Shown: one piece after another, positions 22,648 through 31,980 of the stretch
Position numbering within the stretch: position 1 is the first letter of the stretch
How the letters are laid out: each line of letters opens with the position of its first letter
DNA from: Betaproteobacteria bacterium
GTDB lineage: Bacteria; Pseudomonadota; Gammaproteobacteria; Burkholderiales; Casimicrobiaceae
DNA: 48,737 nucleotides
Assembly (NCBI GenBank): GCA_027492485.1
Contig: JAPUER010000016.1
Coordinates: forward strand, 1-48,737
Direction: 5' to 3'
Made by a program: the position numbers and the translations under genes
The notes under the pieces: model-generated
Databases searched by the model: none
Seen by the model: only the letters and a program-made list of their open reading frames with translations
Told to the model about the DNA's origin: nothing

Positions 22648-23268
22648 ATGGACAACATCATCTACGTGCTCGCGGTGAACGCGATTCCACTGCTGCTCGC
22701 GATCACGCTGCACGAAGCGGCGCATGGTTACGTGGCGCGCATTTTCGGCGACCGTACCGCCGAAATGCTGGGGCGCATCTCGCTCAACCCGATCCGCCAT
22801 ATCGATCCGATGGGGACGCTGCTGGTGCCGGCACTGACGCTGGCGATCGGCGGCTTCTTCTTCGGCTGGGCGAAGCCGGTGCCGGTCAATTTCAACAACC
22901 TGCGCAATCCGAAGATCGACATGATCTGGGTGTCTGCGGCCGGACCGCTGGCCAATTTCGCGATGGCGCTCGGTTGGGCGATTCTGCTCAAGGTGTCGGA
23001 TGCCTCCGCTATCGGCGCGATTGCCAAGGCCGGTGTCGCCTGGAACGTCGGTCTGATGGTGCTTAATCTGCTGCCAATCCTGCCGCTCGACGGCGGGCGC
23101 ATTCTGGCGGGGCTGTTGCCCGGCCCGCTGTCGTACAAGTATTCGCGCCTTGAGCCGTATGGTCTGTTCATCGTGCTCGGACTCGCCGTGGTCGGTGTGC
23201 TCGGCACCATCATGTATCCGCTTTATCGCATCGTTTACTCAACGCTCGGCGCGTTGGTTGGTCTCTAA
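22648..23268 (+). CDS. site-2 protease family membrane metallopeptidase (M50)
   Basis: A 206-residue multi-spanning intramembrane zinc protease. The zinc motif LHEAAHGY lies in the first membrane segment (H22, E23, H26) and the third-ligand motif is NLLPILPLDGGRI. Four to five hydrophobic segments are visible. This compact S2P/Rip class lacks a PDZ domain, unlike RseP. Its TAA overlaps the trpS ATG by one base, so the two genes are translationally coupled; the substrate is unknown. Confidence 0.9.
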   Translation: MDNIIYVLAVNAIPLLLAITLHEAAHGYVARIFGDRTAEMLGRISLNPIRHIDPMGTLLVPALTLAIGGFFFGWAKPVPVNFNNLRNPKIDMIWVSAAGPLANFAMALGWAILLKVSDASAIGAIAKAGVAWNVGLMVLNLLPILPLDGGRILAGLLPGPLSYKYSRLEPYGLFIVLGLAVVGVLGTIMYPLYRIVYSTLGALVGL

Positions 23269-24470
23269 TGTCAAAAGATCGCGTCCTCTCCGGCATGCGC
23301 CCGACCGGGTTCATGCACCTCGGCCACTATCACGGCGCCCTCAAGAACTGGGTGGCGTTGCAGGCGAAGCATGAGTGCTTCTACTTCGTGGCCGACTGGC
23401 ATGCGCTGACCAGCCACTACGACGATCCGCGGGTGATCGAGCAGTCCACCTTCGACATGGTGACCGACTGGCTCGCCGCCGGTCTCGACCCGGAGCAGTC
23501 GACGATCTTCCTGCAAAGCCAGGTGCCGCAGCATGCCGAACTGACCGTGCTGCTCGGCATGATCACGCCGCTCGGCTGGCTGGAACGGGTGCCGACCTAT
23601 AAAGAGCAGCAGGAGAACCTGAAAGAAAAGGATCTCACCACCTACGGTTTCCTCGGCTACCCCCTGATGCAGGCAGCGGACATCCTGATCTATCGCGCCC
23701 AGCACGTGCCGGTCGGCGAGGATCAGGTGTCGCACCTCGAAATCACCCGCGAGATCGCGCGCCGCTTCAACCACATCTACGGCCGCGAGCCGGGCTTCGA
23801 GGAGAAGGCGGCGGCCGCCGCGAAAAAGCTGGGAGGCAAGCTCGGCAAGCAGTACGAGGCGATGAAGACCGCCTACAACCAGGACGGCAACGCCGAGGCG
23901 CTGGCGCAGGCCAAGGCGCTGGTTGCAGCGGCGGGATCGCTGTCGAACGCCGAAAAGGACATGCTGCAGGCCTTCCTGACCGGAGCCCGCAAGACCATCC
24001 TGCCGGAGCCGCAGGCGCTGCTGACGCCGACTTCGAAGATCACCGGCCTCGACGGCCGCAAGATGAGCAAGAGCTACGGCAACGGCATCGATCTGCGCGA
24101 AACCCCGGCAGCCGTGGAGCAGAAGATCAAGCGGATGCCGACCGACCCCAGGCGGGCGCGCCGTAGCGACCCCGGCAACCCCGACGATTGCCCGGTGTGG
24201 ACGCTGCATCAGGTTTACTCGACCGACGAGACGAAAGCCTGGGTCCGTCAGGGTTGCACCACCGCGGGCATCGGCTGTCTCGAATGCAAGCAGCCGGTGA
24301 TCGATGCCATCAACGCCGAGCTGGCGCCGATGCAGGCGCGGATCCGCGAGATCGAAGCGAAGCCGGGCTACGTGAAGGACGTGCTCGCCGCAGGCTGCGT
24401 GCGCGCCCGCAAGGTGGCGGAAGAGACTATGCTTGAAGTGCGGCAGGCAATGGGGCTGGCGAAGGTCTAG
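23268..24470 (+). CDS. trpS: tryptophan--tRNA ligase
   Basis: A 400-residue class I synthetase that charges tRNA-Trp. The HIGH-like motif is HLGH at residues 17-20 and the KMSKS loop is at residues 265-269 (GRKMSKSYGNG). Compared with the about 335-residue E. coli enzyme it carries an insertion of about 60 residues before KMSKS, rich in Ala and Lys (EEKAAAAAKKLGGKLGKQ onward), which I associate with betaproteobacterial TrpRS. It overlaps the upstream protease gene by one base and is followed by a REP-type hairpin. Confidence 0.95.
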   Translation: MSKDRVLSGMRPTGFMHLGHYHGALKNWVALQAKHECFYFVADWHALTSHYDDPRVIEQSTFDMVTDWLAAGLDPEQSTIFLQSQVPQHAELTVLLGMITPLGWLERVPTYKEQQENLKEKDLTTYGFLGYPLMQAADILIYRAQHVPVGEDQVSHLEITREIARRFNHIYGREPGFEEKAAAAAKKLGGKLGKQYEAMKTAYNQDGNAEALAQAKALVAAAGSLSNAEKDMLQAFLTGARKTILPEPQALLTPTSKITGLDGRKMSKSYGNGIDLRETPAAVEQKIKRMPTDPRRARRSDPGNPDDCPVWTLHQVYSTDETKAWVRQGCTTAGIGCLECKQPVIDAINAELAPMQARIREIEAKPGYVKDVLAAGCVRARKVAEETMLEVRQAMGLAKV

Positions 24471-24476
24471 GCAAGT

Positions 24477-24538
24477 TGTAGGCGCGGGCTCGACCGCGCT
24501 TGGCCGACCGGGAGAGCGCGGGCGAGCCCGCGCCTACA
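24477..24538. repeat. REP-type palindrome downstream of trpS
   Basis: TGTAGGCGCGGGCTCG (24477-24492) and CGAGCCCGCGCCTACA (24523-24538) are perfect 16-bp inverted repeats with a GC-rich inner extension. The GTAGGCGCGGGCT core is typical of REP elements of proteobacteria. It starts 7 bp after the trpS stop and probably protects or ends that transcript. Confidence 0.75.
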
Positions 24539-24629
24539 GGCTAAGCGAACCGTATTGCGTCAGGGCCAGCAAAAACGCCGCCATCGTACAGTTCCCGCTA
24601 TCCGCACAACAAACAACAAGGAGGTTCTC

Positions 24630-25154
24630 GTGAAATCGTTTGTTGACTACCTGAGCCAGTACGCCGCCTACCATCGCGACAAACGCAACATTGCGACGCA
24701 TTTTGTCGGCATCCCGATGATCGTGGTCGCCGTGGCGATGCTGCTGTCGCGGCCGGTGTTCATGCAGGTCGACGGCGTGGCGTTGTCGCCCGCGCTGATC
24801 GTTGTCGCGCTGACCGCGTTGTTCTATCTGCGGCTCGATATCCGCTTCGGCGTTGCGATGACAGTGTTTTTGCTGGCCTGCCTGTGGCTTGGGCAACGGG
24901 TAGCGCAGTTCGACACCCAGGGCTGGCTGGCGTGGGGCATCGGTCTGTTTGTGGTGGGCTGGGTGTTCCAGTTTGTCGGCCATTACTACGAAGGCAGGAA
25001 GCCGGCGTTCGTCGACGACCTGATCGGCCTGATCGTCGGCCCGCTGTTTGTCGCCGCCGAGTTTGCGTTTGCGATGGGGCTGCGCAAGGACGTGCAGCAG
25101 GCCGTCGAGGCCCGCGTCGGCCCCACGCTGATCCGGCAAATGAAAGCAGCGTGA
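24630..25154 (+). CDS. Mpo1-like (DUF962) membrane protein
   Basis: A 174-residue protein starting at GTG 24630, preceded by a perfect AAGGAGG. The family motif LSQYAAYHRDKRNIATHFVG is followed by several hydrophobic segments and the second His motif, VFQFVGHYYEGRKPAF. Homologues include yeast Mpo1, an Fe-dependent dioxygenase that shortens 2-hydroxy fatty acids, and bacterial YGL010w-like proteins. The conserved His residues suggest the same chemistry here; the bacterial substrate is not known. Confidence 0.88.
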   Translation: MKSFVDYLSQYAAYHRDKRNIATHFVGIPMIVVAVAMLLSRPVFMQVDGVALSPALIVVALTALFYLRLDIRFGVAMTVFLLACLWLGQRVAQFDTQGWLAWGIGLFVVGWVFQFVGHYYEGRKPAFVDDLIGLIVGPLFVAAEFAFAMGLRKDVQQAVEARVGPTLIRQMKAA

Positions 25155-25203
25155 GCGGCAGCGAGCGACGATCCGATTTGATTTTGCGGCAAGAAACGAC
25201 TTG

Positions 25204-26103
25204 ATGGATGTAGTAACCGAATCTCCGGCGCCCGGCGGGCCGGACGCGACCGCAGCGGTGGTGGCGGATCATGCGCTGGCCCGCATCTATGGCCAGCCGA
25301 TGGCCGAGATGCCGAAGGATCTCTACATCCCGCCGGAGGCGCTGGAGGTATTTCTCGATGCCTTCGAAGGCCCGCTTGACCTGCTGCTGTACCTCATCCG
25401 CAAGCAGAACCTCAATATCCTCGACATTCCGATGGCGGCGCTGACGCACCAGTATCTGGAATACGTCGAGAAGATGAAATCCTCGCAGCGCTTCGAGCTG
25501 GCGGCGGAGTATTTGCTGATGGCCGCGATGCTCATCGAGATCAAGTCGCGCATGCTGCTGCCGCGGCCGCCGCAGACCGAAGCGGTGGAAAGCGACCCGC
25601 GCGCCGAGCTGGTGCGCCGTCTGCTCGAATACGAGCAAATGAAGCTCGCCGCCGCCGGGCTCGACGAACTGCCGCAGGCCGAGCGCGACTACGCCATCGT
25701 GCAGGTGATCTTCGACAAGCAGGCGTCGCTGCGGCTGCCGGACGTCGAACCGGAGGACCTGCGCCGCGCCTGGGCGAGCATCCTGGCGCGGGCGAAACTC
25801 AACAAGACGCATCTGATTTCGCGCGACGAGCTGTCGGTACGGGCGCGCATGAGCCACCTGCTGCGCCGGCTGAAACCCGGCCTGCATGTAGAATTCACGC
25901 AACTGTTCGAGGAAACGGCCACCGTATCGCTGGTAGTCGTCACCTTCCTCGCGATTCTGGAGTTGGCGCGCGAACGACTGATCTCGGTCGCGCAAACTGA
26001 ACCCTACAGCCCCATTTATGTGCAGCTCGCCAGCGATGGCGGGGTGATGGTTGCGGCCTCACCCGAGCAGGGCACCGATGCGGCCAACGACGAAGTGCTG
26101 TAG
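25204..26103 (+). CDS. scpA: segregation and condensation protein A
   Basis: A 299-residue kleisin subunit of the SMC-ScpAB complex, which compacts and segregates the chromosome. The N-terminal SMC-neck-binding region is clear (EVFLDAFEGPLDLLLYLIRK, ILDIPMAALTHQYLEYVEKM, LAAEYLLMAAMLIEIKSRML). The C-terminal winged helix carries VVTFLAILELARERLISVAQ. A TTG three bases upstream could also be used. It is followed 35 bp later by scpB. Confidence 0.94.
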   Translation: MDVVTESPAPGGPDATAAVVADHALARIYGQPMAEMPKDLYIPPEALEVFLDAFEGPLDLLLYLIRKQNLNILDIPMAALTHQYLEYVEKMKSSQRFELAAEYLLMAAMLIEIKSRMLLPRPPQTEAVESDPRAELVRRLLEYEQMKLAAAGLDELPQAERDYAIVQVIFDKQASLRLPDVEPEDLRRAWASILARAKLNKTHLISRDELSVRARMSHLLRRLKPGLHVEFTQLFEETATVSLVVVTFLAILELARERLISVAQTEPYSPIYVQLASDGGVMVAASPEQGTDAANDEVL

Positions 26104-26138
26104 CAACAAGGCTTTCGCGCTTTTTTGTTGATGAGGCC

Positions 26139-26915
<777 letters not shown>

Positions 26916-26916
26916 G

Positions 26917-28872
26917 ATGAACGACATGCAAGACAGCAACTACGACGACCACGAGCCAGGCGACGTCAATGGCAACATCGATCCCGCCTACGCGCGCAAG
27001 CAGAAGCAGCAGGCGCGCAGCGATACGCGGCGCGATGCCCGCTCGCAGCAGCGCCGGACACGGGCGCCAAAGCCCGATGCAAGCCAGACGGGCAATGCCG
27101 ACGCCGCGCCGCCACGGCCGGTGGGCGCCGATACGGGCGAGCGCAGTGGCCGCGTAGCCGCCGATGCACCACAGCAGGTACAGCGGCTCGAGGGCGCGGA
27201 CGGCGACGCCGGCGCTGGCGGTGAGCAGCATGGCCAGCAGCGCTCGCGTGGCCCGCGCCGCAACCGCCGCGGTGGCCGCGGCCGCAACAACGGCGAGCGC
27301 AGTGCGCCGCCGGAAGCAGTGTCGAGTGAGGGCGACGCGGCCAACGCCAGCGACGGCGAGCGCGAACTCGCGGCCGGACTCGGCGCTGGCGCCGATGGCG
27401 ATGGCGGTGACGCCGGGTCGGGGCCGAACCCCGGCGCCTTCGGCGATCCCAACCGTCCGATGGATCGCTCGGCACGACGCAATCGCAACCGTCGCGACAA
27501 ACGCAGCAATCCGCGCGATCGCAAAGCCCAGCGCGCACCGCAATTCGCAGCGCCGCAACTCGATGCCGACGGCAACCCGTTGCCGTTGCCGGAGGGCGCC
27601 GCGGTTGACGCGCCAGTCTCGGGCGTCAACGAACACGGCGAACGCGACGGCGAACGCCTGCACAAGGTGCTGGCGCAGCACGGCCTCGGCTCGCGGCGCG
27701 ATATGGAAGCGCTGATCGAGGCCGGCGAGGTCGAAGTCAACGGCGTCAAGGCACACGTCGGTCAGGTGGTCAACGAGAAGGACCGCGTGCACGTCAAGCG
27801 GCGCAAGGTTGCCGTGAAGCTGGGCGACGACAAGCCGCGCATCCTGATCTATCACAAGCAGGCCGGCGAGATCGTCAGCCGCGACGACCCCGAGCAGCGC
27901 GACACCGTCTTCGACCGCCTGCCCAAGCCCGATCACGGCAAATGGATCGCCATCGGACGCCTCGACTACAACTCGGAAGGCCTGCTGCTGTTCACCACCT
28001 ATGGCGAGCTGGCCAATCGCTTCATGCACCCGCGCTACGAGATTCTGCGCGAGTACTCGGTGCGTGTGCTCGGCGAGCTGACGCCGGAGCAGGAAGACCA
28101 GCTGATGGATGGCATCGAGCTCGAAGACGGCCCCGCGCGCGTGCTCTCGCTCGACCGCATCGACCGCGACAGCGACGCCGCCAACCACTGGTATCGGCTG
28201 ACGCTCAACGAGGGCCGCAACCGCGAAGTGCGGCGGATGTTCGAGCACCTCGGTCTGACCGTGAGCCGGCTGATCCGCACCAGCTATGGCTGCGTGCAGA
28301 TGCCGTCGTGGCTGAAGCGCGGCCAGTTCAAGCAGCTCGACGAAGCCGAAACCTTCAACGTGCTGGAGTCGGTCGGCCTGCGCTCCAAGAAAAAGCTGGA
28401 AAAGGCAGCCCGCTTTGGCGGTCGCAACAAGTTGCCGCAACAACCGCTGGGGCCGATGCGTTCGGCGACCGAGCACGAAGCGATCTGGACCGGCGCGCCG
28501 GCCGACGCCGGCATCGGGCAGGGGCGGCGCAATCGCAATGGCGGCGCGGCGCAGGGTGGACGCAACAAACGCGGTCGCGGCGGTGCGCCCGGTCCGGCGG
28601 CTTCGCTGACGCAACAGCAGTTCCCGGGCTTTGGCGGCGCCACCGAAATGCCGGCCACCACCGGGCGCCGGCAACGGACTCCCGGCAACAAGGTGAAACG
28701 CGGTCGCAACGGCGAGGTCAACGGCAACGTGGCGCCGGGCTATCAGGCGCCGTCGGGTCAGGGGCAGGGCAATCGCGGCAACAACCGCAACCGCCGTCGC
28801 CGCGGCCGCAGCGGCGCTGCCAAAGGCGGCGAGGCCGGTGCCGGCGCGCCACCGCCGTCCGAGCACGAGTAA
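26917..28872 (+). CDS. rluB: 23S rRNA pseudouridine synthase RluB with long disordered extensions
   Basis: A 651-residue protein, more than twice the usual RluB length. The enzyme core is central: an S4 RNA-binding domain from residue 246 (LHKVLAQHGLGSRRDMEALI) and a catalytic domain with GRLDYNSEGLLL, whose nucleophile is D350, ending at about residue 495. RluB makes pseudouridine 2605 in 23S rRNA. The first about 240 residues and the last about 130 are low-complexity and rich in Arg, Gly, Asn and Gln (GRRNRNGGAAQGGRNKRGRG and similar). They probably act as an RNA-binding or condensate-forming tail. It is operonic with scpAB. Confidence 0.9.
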   Translation: MNDMQDSNYDDHEPGDVNGNIDPAYARKQKQQARSDTRRDARSQQRRTRAPKPDASQTGNADAAPPRPVGADTGERSGRVAADAPQQVQRLEGADGDAGAGGEQHGQQRSRGPRRNRRGGRGRNNGERSAPPEAVSSEGDAANASDGERELAAGLGAGADGDGGDAGSGPNPGAFGDPNRPMDRSARRNRNRRDKRSNPRDRKAQRAPQFAAPQLDADGNPLPLPEGAAVDAPVSGVNEHGERDGERLHKVLAQHGLGSRRDMEALIEAGEVEVNGVKAHVGQVVNEKDRVHVKRRKVAVKLGDDKPRILIYHKQAGEIVSRDDPEQRDTVFDRLPKPDHGKWIAIGRLDYNSEGLLLFTTYGELANRFMHPRYEILREYSVRVLGELTPEQEDQLMDGIELEDGPARVLSLDRIDRDSDAANHWYRLTLNEGRNREVRRMFEHLGLTVSRLIRTSYGCVQMPSWLKRGQFKQLDEAETFNVLESVGLRSKKKLEKAARFGGRNKLPQQPLGPMRSATEHEAIWTGAPADAGIGQGRRNRNGGAAQGGRNKRGRGGAPGPAASLTQQQFPGFGGATEMPATTGRRQRTPGNKVKRGRNGEVNGNVAPGYQAPSGQGQGNRGNNRNRRRRGRSGAAKGGEAGAGAPPPSEHE

Positions 28873-28938
28873 TTCCATTTCCGGTGAATAATGCGGAGGT
28901 TCGATCGCAATCGGGCCAACGCAATCCGGGAGGGTGGA

Positions 28939-29610
28939 ATGGCGGGCAATTCAAAATCGGGGTCGAGTTCGGCGCTGGGAACTGCGCTGGCGGTCATGCG
29001 CACGGCGACCGATCTCGCCGCCAATGCCAGCAACGCGCTGAAAGTCGCGCAGGGCATCGGCAGCACGATCAAGACGACGCGCGAGCTGCAGCAGCTTTCG
29101 CTGTCCGATCTGGCCAAGCGGGCCGGGGTGTCGAAATCGGTGGTCAGCCGCATCGAGGCGGGGCTGACCAGCCCGACCGCCGTCATGCTGGCCAAACTGG
29201 CGGAAGGAATGACCGTCTCGCTGTCGTCGCTGTTGCGCGGCGACATGGGGCCGCCGGTGCATATCCAGCAAGCGGCCGAGCAGCCCATTTTCAAGGATCC
29301 GAAGAGCGGACTGGTGCGCCGCACCTTGTCGCCGGTCAGCCCCGATGCGCTGGTCGAAATCGTGCATAACAGCCTGCCGCCGCGCAAGACCACCGGCCAC
29401 TTTCCGGCGCATGGGACCGGTACGCAGGAACACATCGTCGTACTCGGCGGCAAGATTGACGTCACCGTCGGCAAGCGCGAGTTCAAACTGGCCACGGGCG
29501 ATGCCGCGCAATTTGGCGCCGACGTCGAACACGCAATCCACAATCCCGGCCCGAAGCGTGCGGAATGGCTGCTGGTCATCCACTCGCCGCCGCGTGCGGC
29601 GAAACGTTAG
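28939..29610 (+). CDS. XRE family regulator with C-terminal cupin
   Basis: A 223-residue protein starting at MAGNSKSGSS with GGAGGG upstream. A helix-turn-helix of the Cro/C1 type covers about residues 40-100 (LSDLAKRAGVSKSVVSRIEAGLTSPT). It is followed by a cupin barrel (FPAHGTGTQEHIVVLGGKIDV, then VGKREFKLATGDAAQFGADVEHAIHNPG). Proteins of this architecture sense a small ligand and often regulate adjacent catabolic or transport genes. No obvious target gene is beside it. The Ala/Ser-rich N-terminal extension of about 40 residues is unusual. Confidence 0.9.
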   Translation: MAGNSKSGSSSALGTALAVMRTATDLAANASNALKVAQGIGSTIKTTRELQQLSLSDLAKRAGVSKSVVSRIEAGLTSPTAVMLAKLAEGMTVSLSSLLRGDMGPPVHIQQAAEQPIFKDPKSGLVRRTLSPVSPDALVEIVHNSLPPRKTTGHFPAHGTGTQEHIVVLGGKIDVTVGKREFKLATGDAAQFGADVEHAIHNPGPKRAEWLLVIHSPPRAAKR

Positions 29611-29716
29611 CGGCGTTTTGCGGCTGTCGATTGCCAAGCCGGTATATTGCGCATGACACTGTCGACCAGCCCAACAGATGAGTAGCATTTGCATGAGTAG
29701 CTGCTAGGGAACTATT

Positions 29717-29760
29717 CGGGACGACCGCGGCCGCATCGTTTGATGGCCGCTGTCGTCCCG
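29717..29760. repeat. GC-rich hairpin downstream of the XRE-cupin gene
   Basis: CGGGACGAC-c-GCGGCC and GGCCGC-t-GTCGTCCCG pair into a 15-bp stem with one internal mismatch around a 12-nt loop. No T-tract follows, so it is not a classical terminator. It sits just before the lipoprotein start. Confidence 0.6.
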
Positions 29761-29775
29761 GTCTAACCGGGATTG

Positions 29776-30762
29776 ATGCAAGAAATGCGGCAAGCTGCCA
29801 GAGTTGTGCCACTTATTGCGACAGTTGCAGCTTTTGCGGCCAGTCTGGTGCTGACGTCATGCGCCACACGGATTGATGCGGGCGAGCCAGCAGAGTTGTC
29901 AACGTTGGTCGCGCGTATCAACAAGGCCGCAACTGAAGGCACGCATCGTGCGAAGGTCGAACAAATTGAGCGCGAGTTGGCAGAAAGCCGCTTGGGCGAG
30001 TATTCACCGTTGCAACTTCGCGGCTGGTCGAGCGGCGATTTGCGGTTCGCATCAGCAGCCTACCATGCGGTCGTCTTCATGAGCGCTGCAGCACTGGCGC
30101 CCCGCGCGCTGCCGACCATGAGGCGGATCGTGAGTGAATTGGAGCAGCGCGGCGAAGATGTCGGCGAGCCGCTCCGCGCGTTGTACAAAAGCTATGTTTT
30201 GGCACGTGAGTTTGCCGGCGCGAGGGCGCTGGTAGCACGCTATCCGACGCTCTCTGGGCTTGAGCTTGTACCTCCGATTGTGCCGACCGTAGGGATGCCG
30301 GAAACAGTCAGCGCGACGACGGCTGAAGCAAGCTCAAGGGCAACGTGGCGATTGACATCGGAGGCAGCCCTGGCACGCACAAACAGGGCCATTCCCAATG
30401 GATTCTTCGTCGTGGCGATCGTGGCGCCACAATGCCATTTCTCGACCCGCGCGATGAATGCAATCGTTCGCGATGCGGAGCTTGGTTCCATCTTTGCAAA
30501 CGCAATCTGGCTGGTGCCGCCCGCAGAATCGCTCGACACTGCGCTCGTTCAGCAGTGGAACACGGCGAACCCGCGTTATCAATTCGAGCATGTGAACAGC
30601 GTGTCGGAATGGCCCGAAGTCGAGTACTGGGATACGCCGCAGTTCTATTTTCTGGCGAATGGCCGCGTCATCGACACGGTCGTTGGTTGGCCGCGCGAAG
30701 GAAGGAAAAATGCACTTCGCGCTGCCTCCGAAAAGACAAATGCGGTACTAAACAACCGTTGA
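29776..30762 (+). CDS. thioredoxin-fold lipoprotein of unknown function
   Basis: A 328-residue protein. A signal peptide ends in the lipobox LTSC (Cys29), so it is probably membrane-anchored. The middle part (about 35-190) is helical and unassigned. The C-terminal third looks like a thioredoxin fold: a strand FFVVAIVAPQ leads into C220-H-F-S223 in place of CxxC, and a cis-Pro-like segment YWDTPQFYFLANGRVIDTVVGWP closes it. A CxxS site suits a monothiol, reductase-like or chaperone role. Base and codon usage look less GC-rich than neighbouring genes. ATG 29785 is an alternative start. Confidence 0.7.
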   Translation: MQEMRQAARVVPLIATVAAFAASLVLTSCATRIDAGEPAELSTLVARINKAATEGTHRAKVEQIERELAESRLGEYSPLQLRGWSSGDLRFASAAYHAVVFMSAAALAPRALPTMRRIVSELEQRGEDVGEPLRALYKSYVLAREFAGARALVARYPTLSGLELVPPIVPTVGMPETVSATTAEASSRATWRLTSEAALARTNRAIPNGFFVVAIVAPQCHFSTRAMNAIVRDAELGSIFANAIWLVPPAESLDTALVQQWNTANPRYQFEHVNSVSEWPEVEYWDTPQFYFLANGRVIDTVVGWPREGRKNALRAASEKTNAVLNNR

Positions 30763-31014
30763 ATTGACTCTCGAAACTAAAGCGAAATTATCGGGGTCGA
30801 GGTCGATCTGAGCTGCTCTCCGTTTTTCGTCTTCCAAGGGCCGATGAATAGCATCGAGATCTGAAGGAGGAGAAGTGAAGGCAATGGCTTTTCTCGGTGA
30901 GTACATGAAGGTCGAAGAATTCGCGCCGCGCATACGCCCTGCGGGCTGCCCTGGAAGTCTTTGAGATACTGCTGGTGATGCGCGAATGGCATCAGCGCCC
31001 GCTTTGACGTATAG

Positions 31015-31034
31015 TTGTTCGATATATCGAACAA
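31015..31034. promoter_or_regulatory. perfect 20-bp palindromic operator
   Basis: TTGTTCGATA-TATCGAACAA is a perfect 20-bp palindrome 27 bp upstream of the transporter start, in the position of a promoter. It is a strong candidate binding site for a dimeric repressor, but no regulator gene is adjacent. The remainder of the 30763-31060 spacer shows no gene that I can support. Confidence 0.6.
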
Positions 31035-31060
31035 TCTTGCGCTGACGGGCATCACCAACC

Positions 31061-31927
31061 GTGAATCCACAATCCTCCGGCCTCGTGCTCGGCCTGATCG
31101 GCGTGCTGATCTTCAGCCTCACCATGCCGATGACGCGCATCGCGATGGCGGGCGACGTGCTGTCGCCGTGGTTCGTCTGGGCCGGGCGCGCGGTGCTGGC
31201 GGCGCTCGCCGGCATCGGCTATCTGCTGGCGACCCGTGCGCCGTGGCCCTCGCGGCGGGCCTGGTTGCCATTGGCCGGCGCCACCGCCGGCATCGTATTC
31301 GGCTGGCCGCTGCTGAACACCATCGCCTTGCAAACTGTACCGGCGAGTCACGCCGCAGTGGTCAACGGCATCCTGCCGCTGGCGACGGCGGTGATCGGTG
31401 CCTGGCTCAACCGCGAAATGCTGTCGCGCGCCTTCTGGGCGTGCGCGGTGGCCGGCACGCTGCTCGTCTGTGGCTACGCGTGGCTGCGGGCGCATGGCAG
31501 TTTGCACGTGGAAGACAGCCTGATGCTGGTCAGCGTGCTGCTCGGCGGCCTTGGCTACGCCAGCGGCGCGATCGCGACGCGCTACCTGAGCGGCCCCCAG
31601 GCGATTTCGTGGGCGCTGGTCCTCGGCCTGCCCGGCACGCTCGCCATCGCGTGGTGGTCGTCTCCCGCCGACCCGGCGCGGGCCGGCGCCGCCGCGTGGA
31701 GCGCGTTCGCCTATCTTGGCCTGATGAGCCAGTGGATCGGCTTTTTCTTCTGGTATCGCGGTCTGGCGCGCGGCGGCATTGCGCGGGTGAGCCAGGTGCA
31801 ATTGCTGCAATTGTTTTTCACGCTCGCCTTCGCCGCTTTGTTGCTCGGCGAGACGATTGAGCCGTCGATGGCGGTGGTCGCCTTGCTGACGGTCGCGCTG
31901 ATCGCCGTCGGCCGGCGGGCACGCTGA
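31061..31927 (+). CDS. EamA/DMT family transporter
   Basis: A 288-residue inner-membrane protein of the drug/metabolite transporter superfamily with about ten transmembrane helices in two EamA repeats. The first repeat opens with SSGLVLGLIGVLIFSLTMPM. The second ends in VQLLQLFFTLAFAALLLGE, the usual family signature. It probably exports a metabolite such as an amino acid. The start is GTG 31061 without a strong ribosome-binding site. A perfect palindrome lies in the promoter region. Confidence 0.88.
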   Translation: MNPQSSGLVLGLIGVLIFSLTMPMTRIAMAGDVLSPWFVWAGRAVLAALAGIGYLLATRAPWPSRRAWLPLAGATAGIVFGWPLLNTIALQTVPASHAAVVNGILPLATAVIGAWLNREMLSRAFWACAVAGTLLVCGYAWLRAHGSLHVEDSLMLVSVLLGGLGYASGAIATRYLSGPQAISWALVLGLPGTLAIAWWSSPADPARAGAAAWSAFAYLGLMSQWIGFFFWYRGLARGGIARVSQVQLLQLFFTLAFAALLLGETIEPSMAVVALLTVALIAVGRRAR

Positions 31928-31980
31928 CCACAGGTGTTCAGGCCACACTGGTGCGGCGCCCGATGCGCTAAGCTCGCGGC

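Noticed and set aside
29661-29666. Possible eighth GTCGAC dyad repeat
   Set aside because: GTCGAC is present, but no AGCTTTT/AAAAGCT-like ends or GAAA/GGGC positions occur at the required distance.
30763-31060. Small minus-strand frames (97 and 155 codons) between the lipoprotein and the EamA gene
   Set aside because: They overlap each other, lack a ribosome-binding site and show no family motif; one crosses the transporter start and both cross the palindromic operator.
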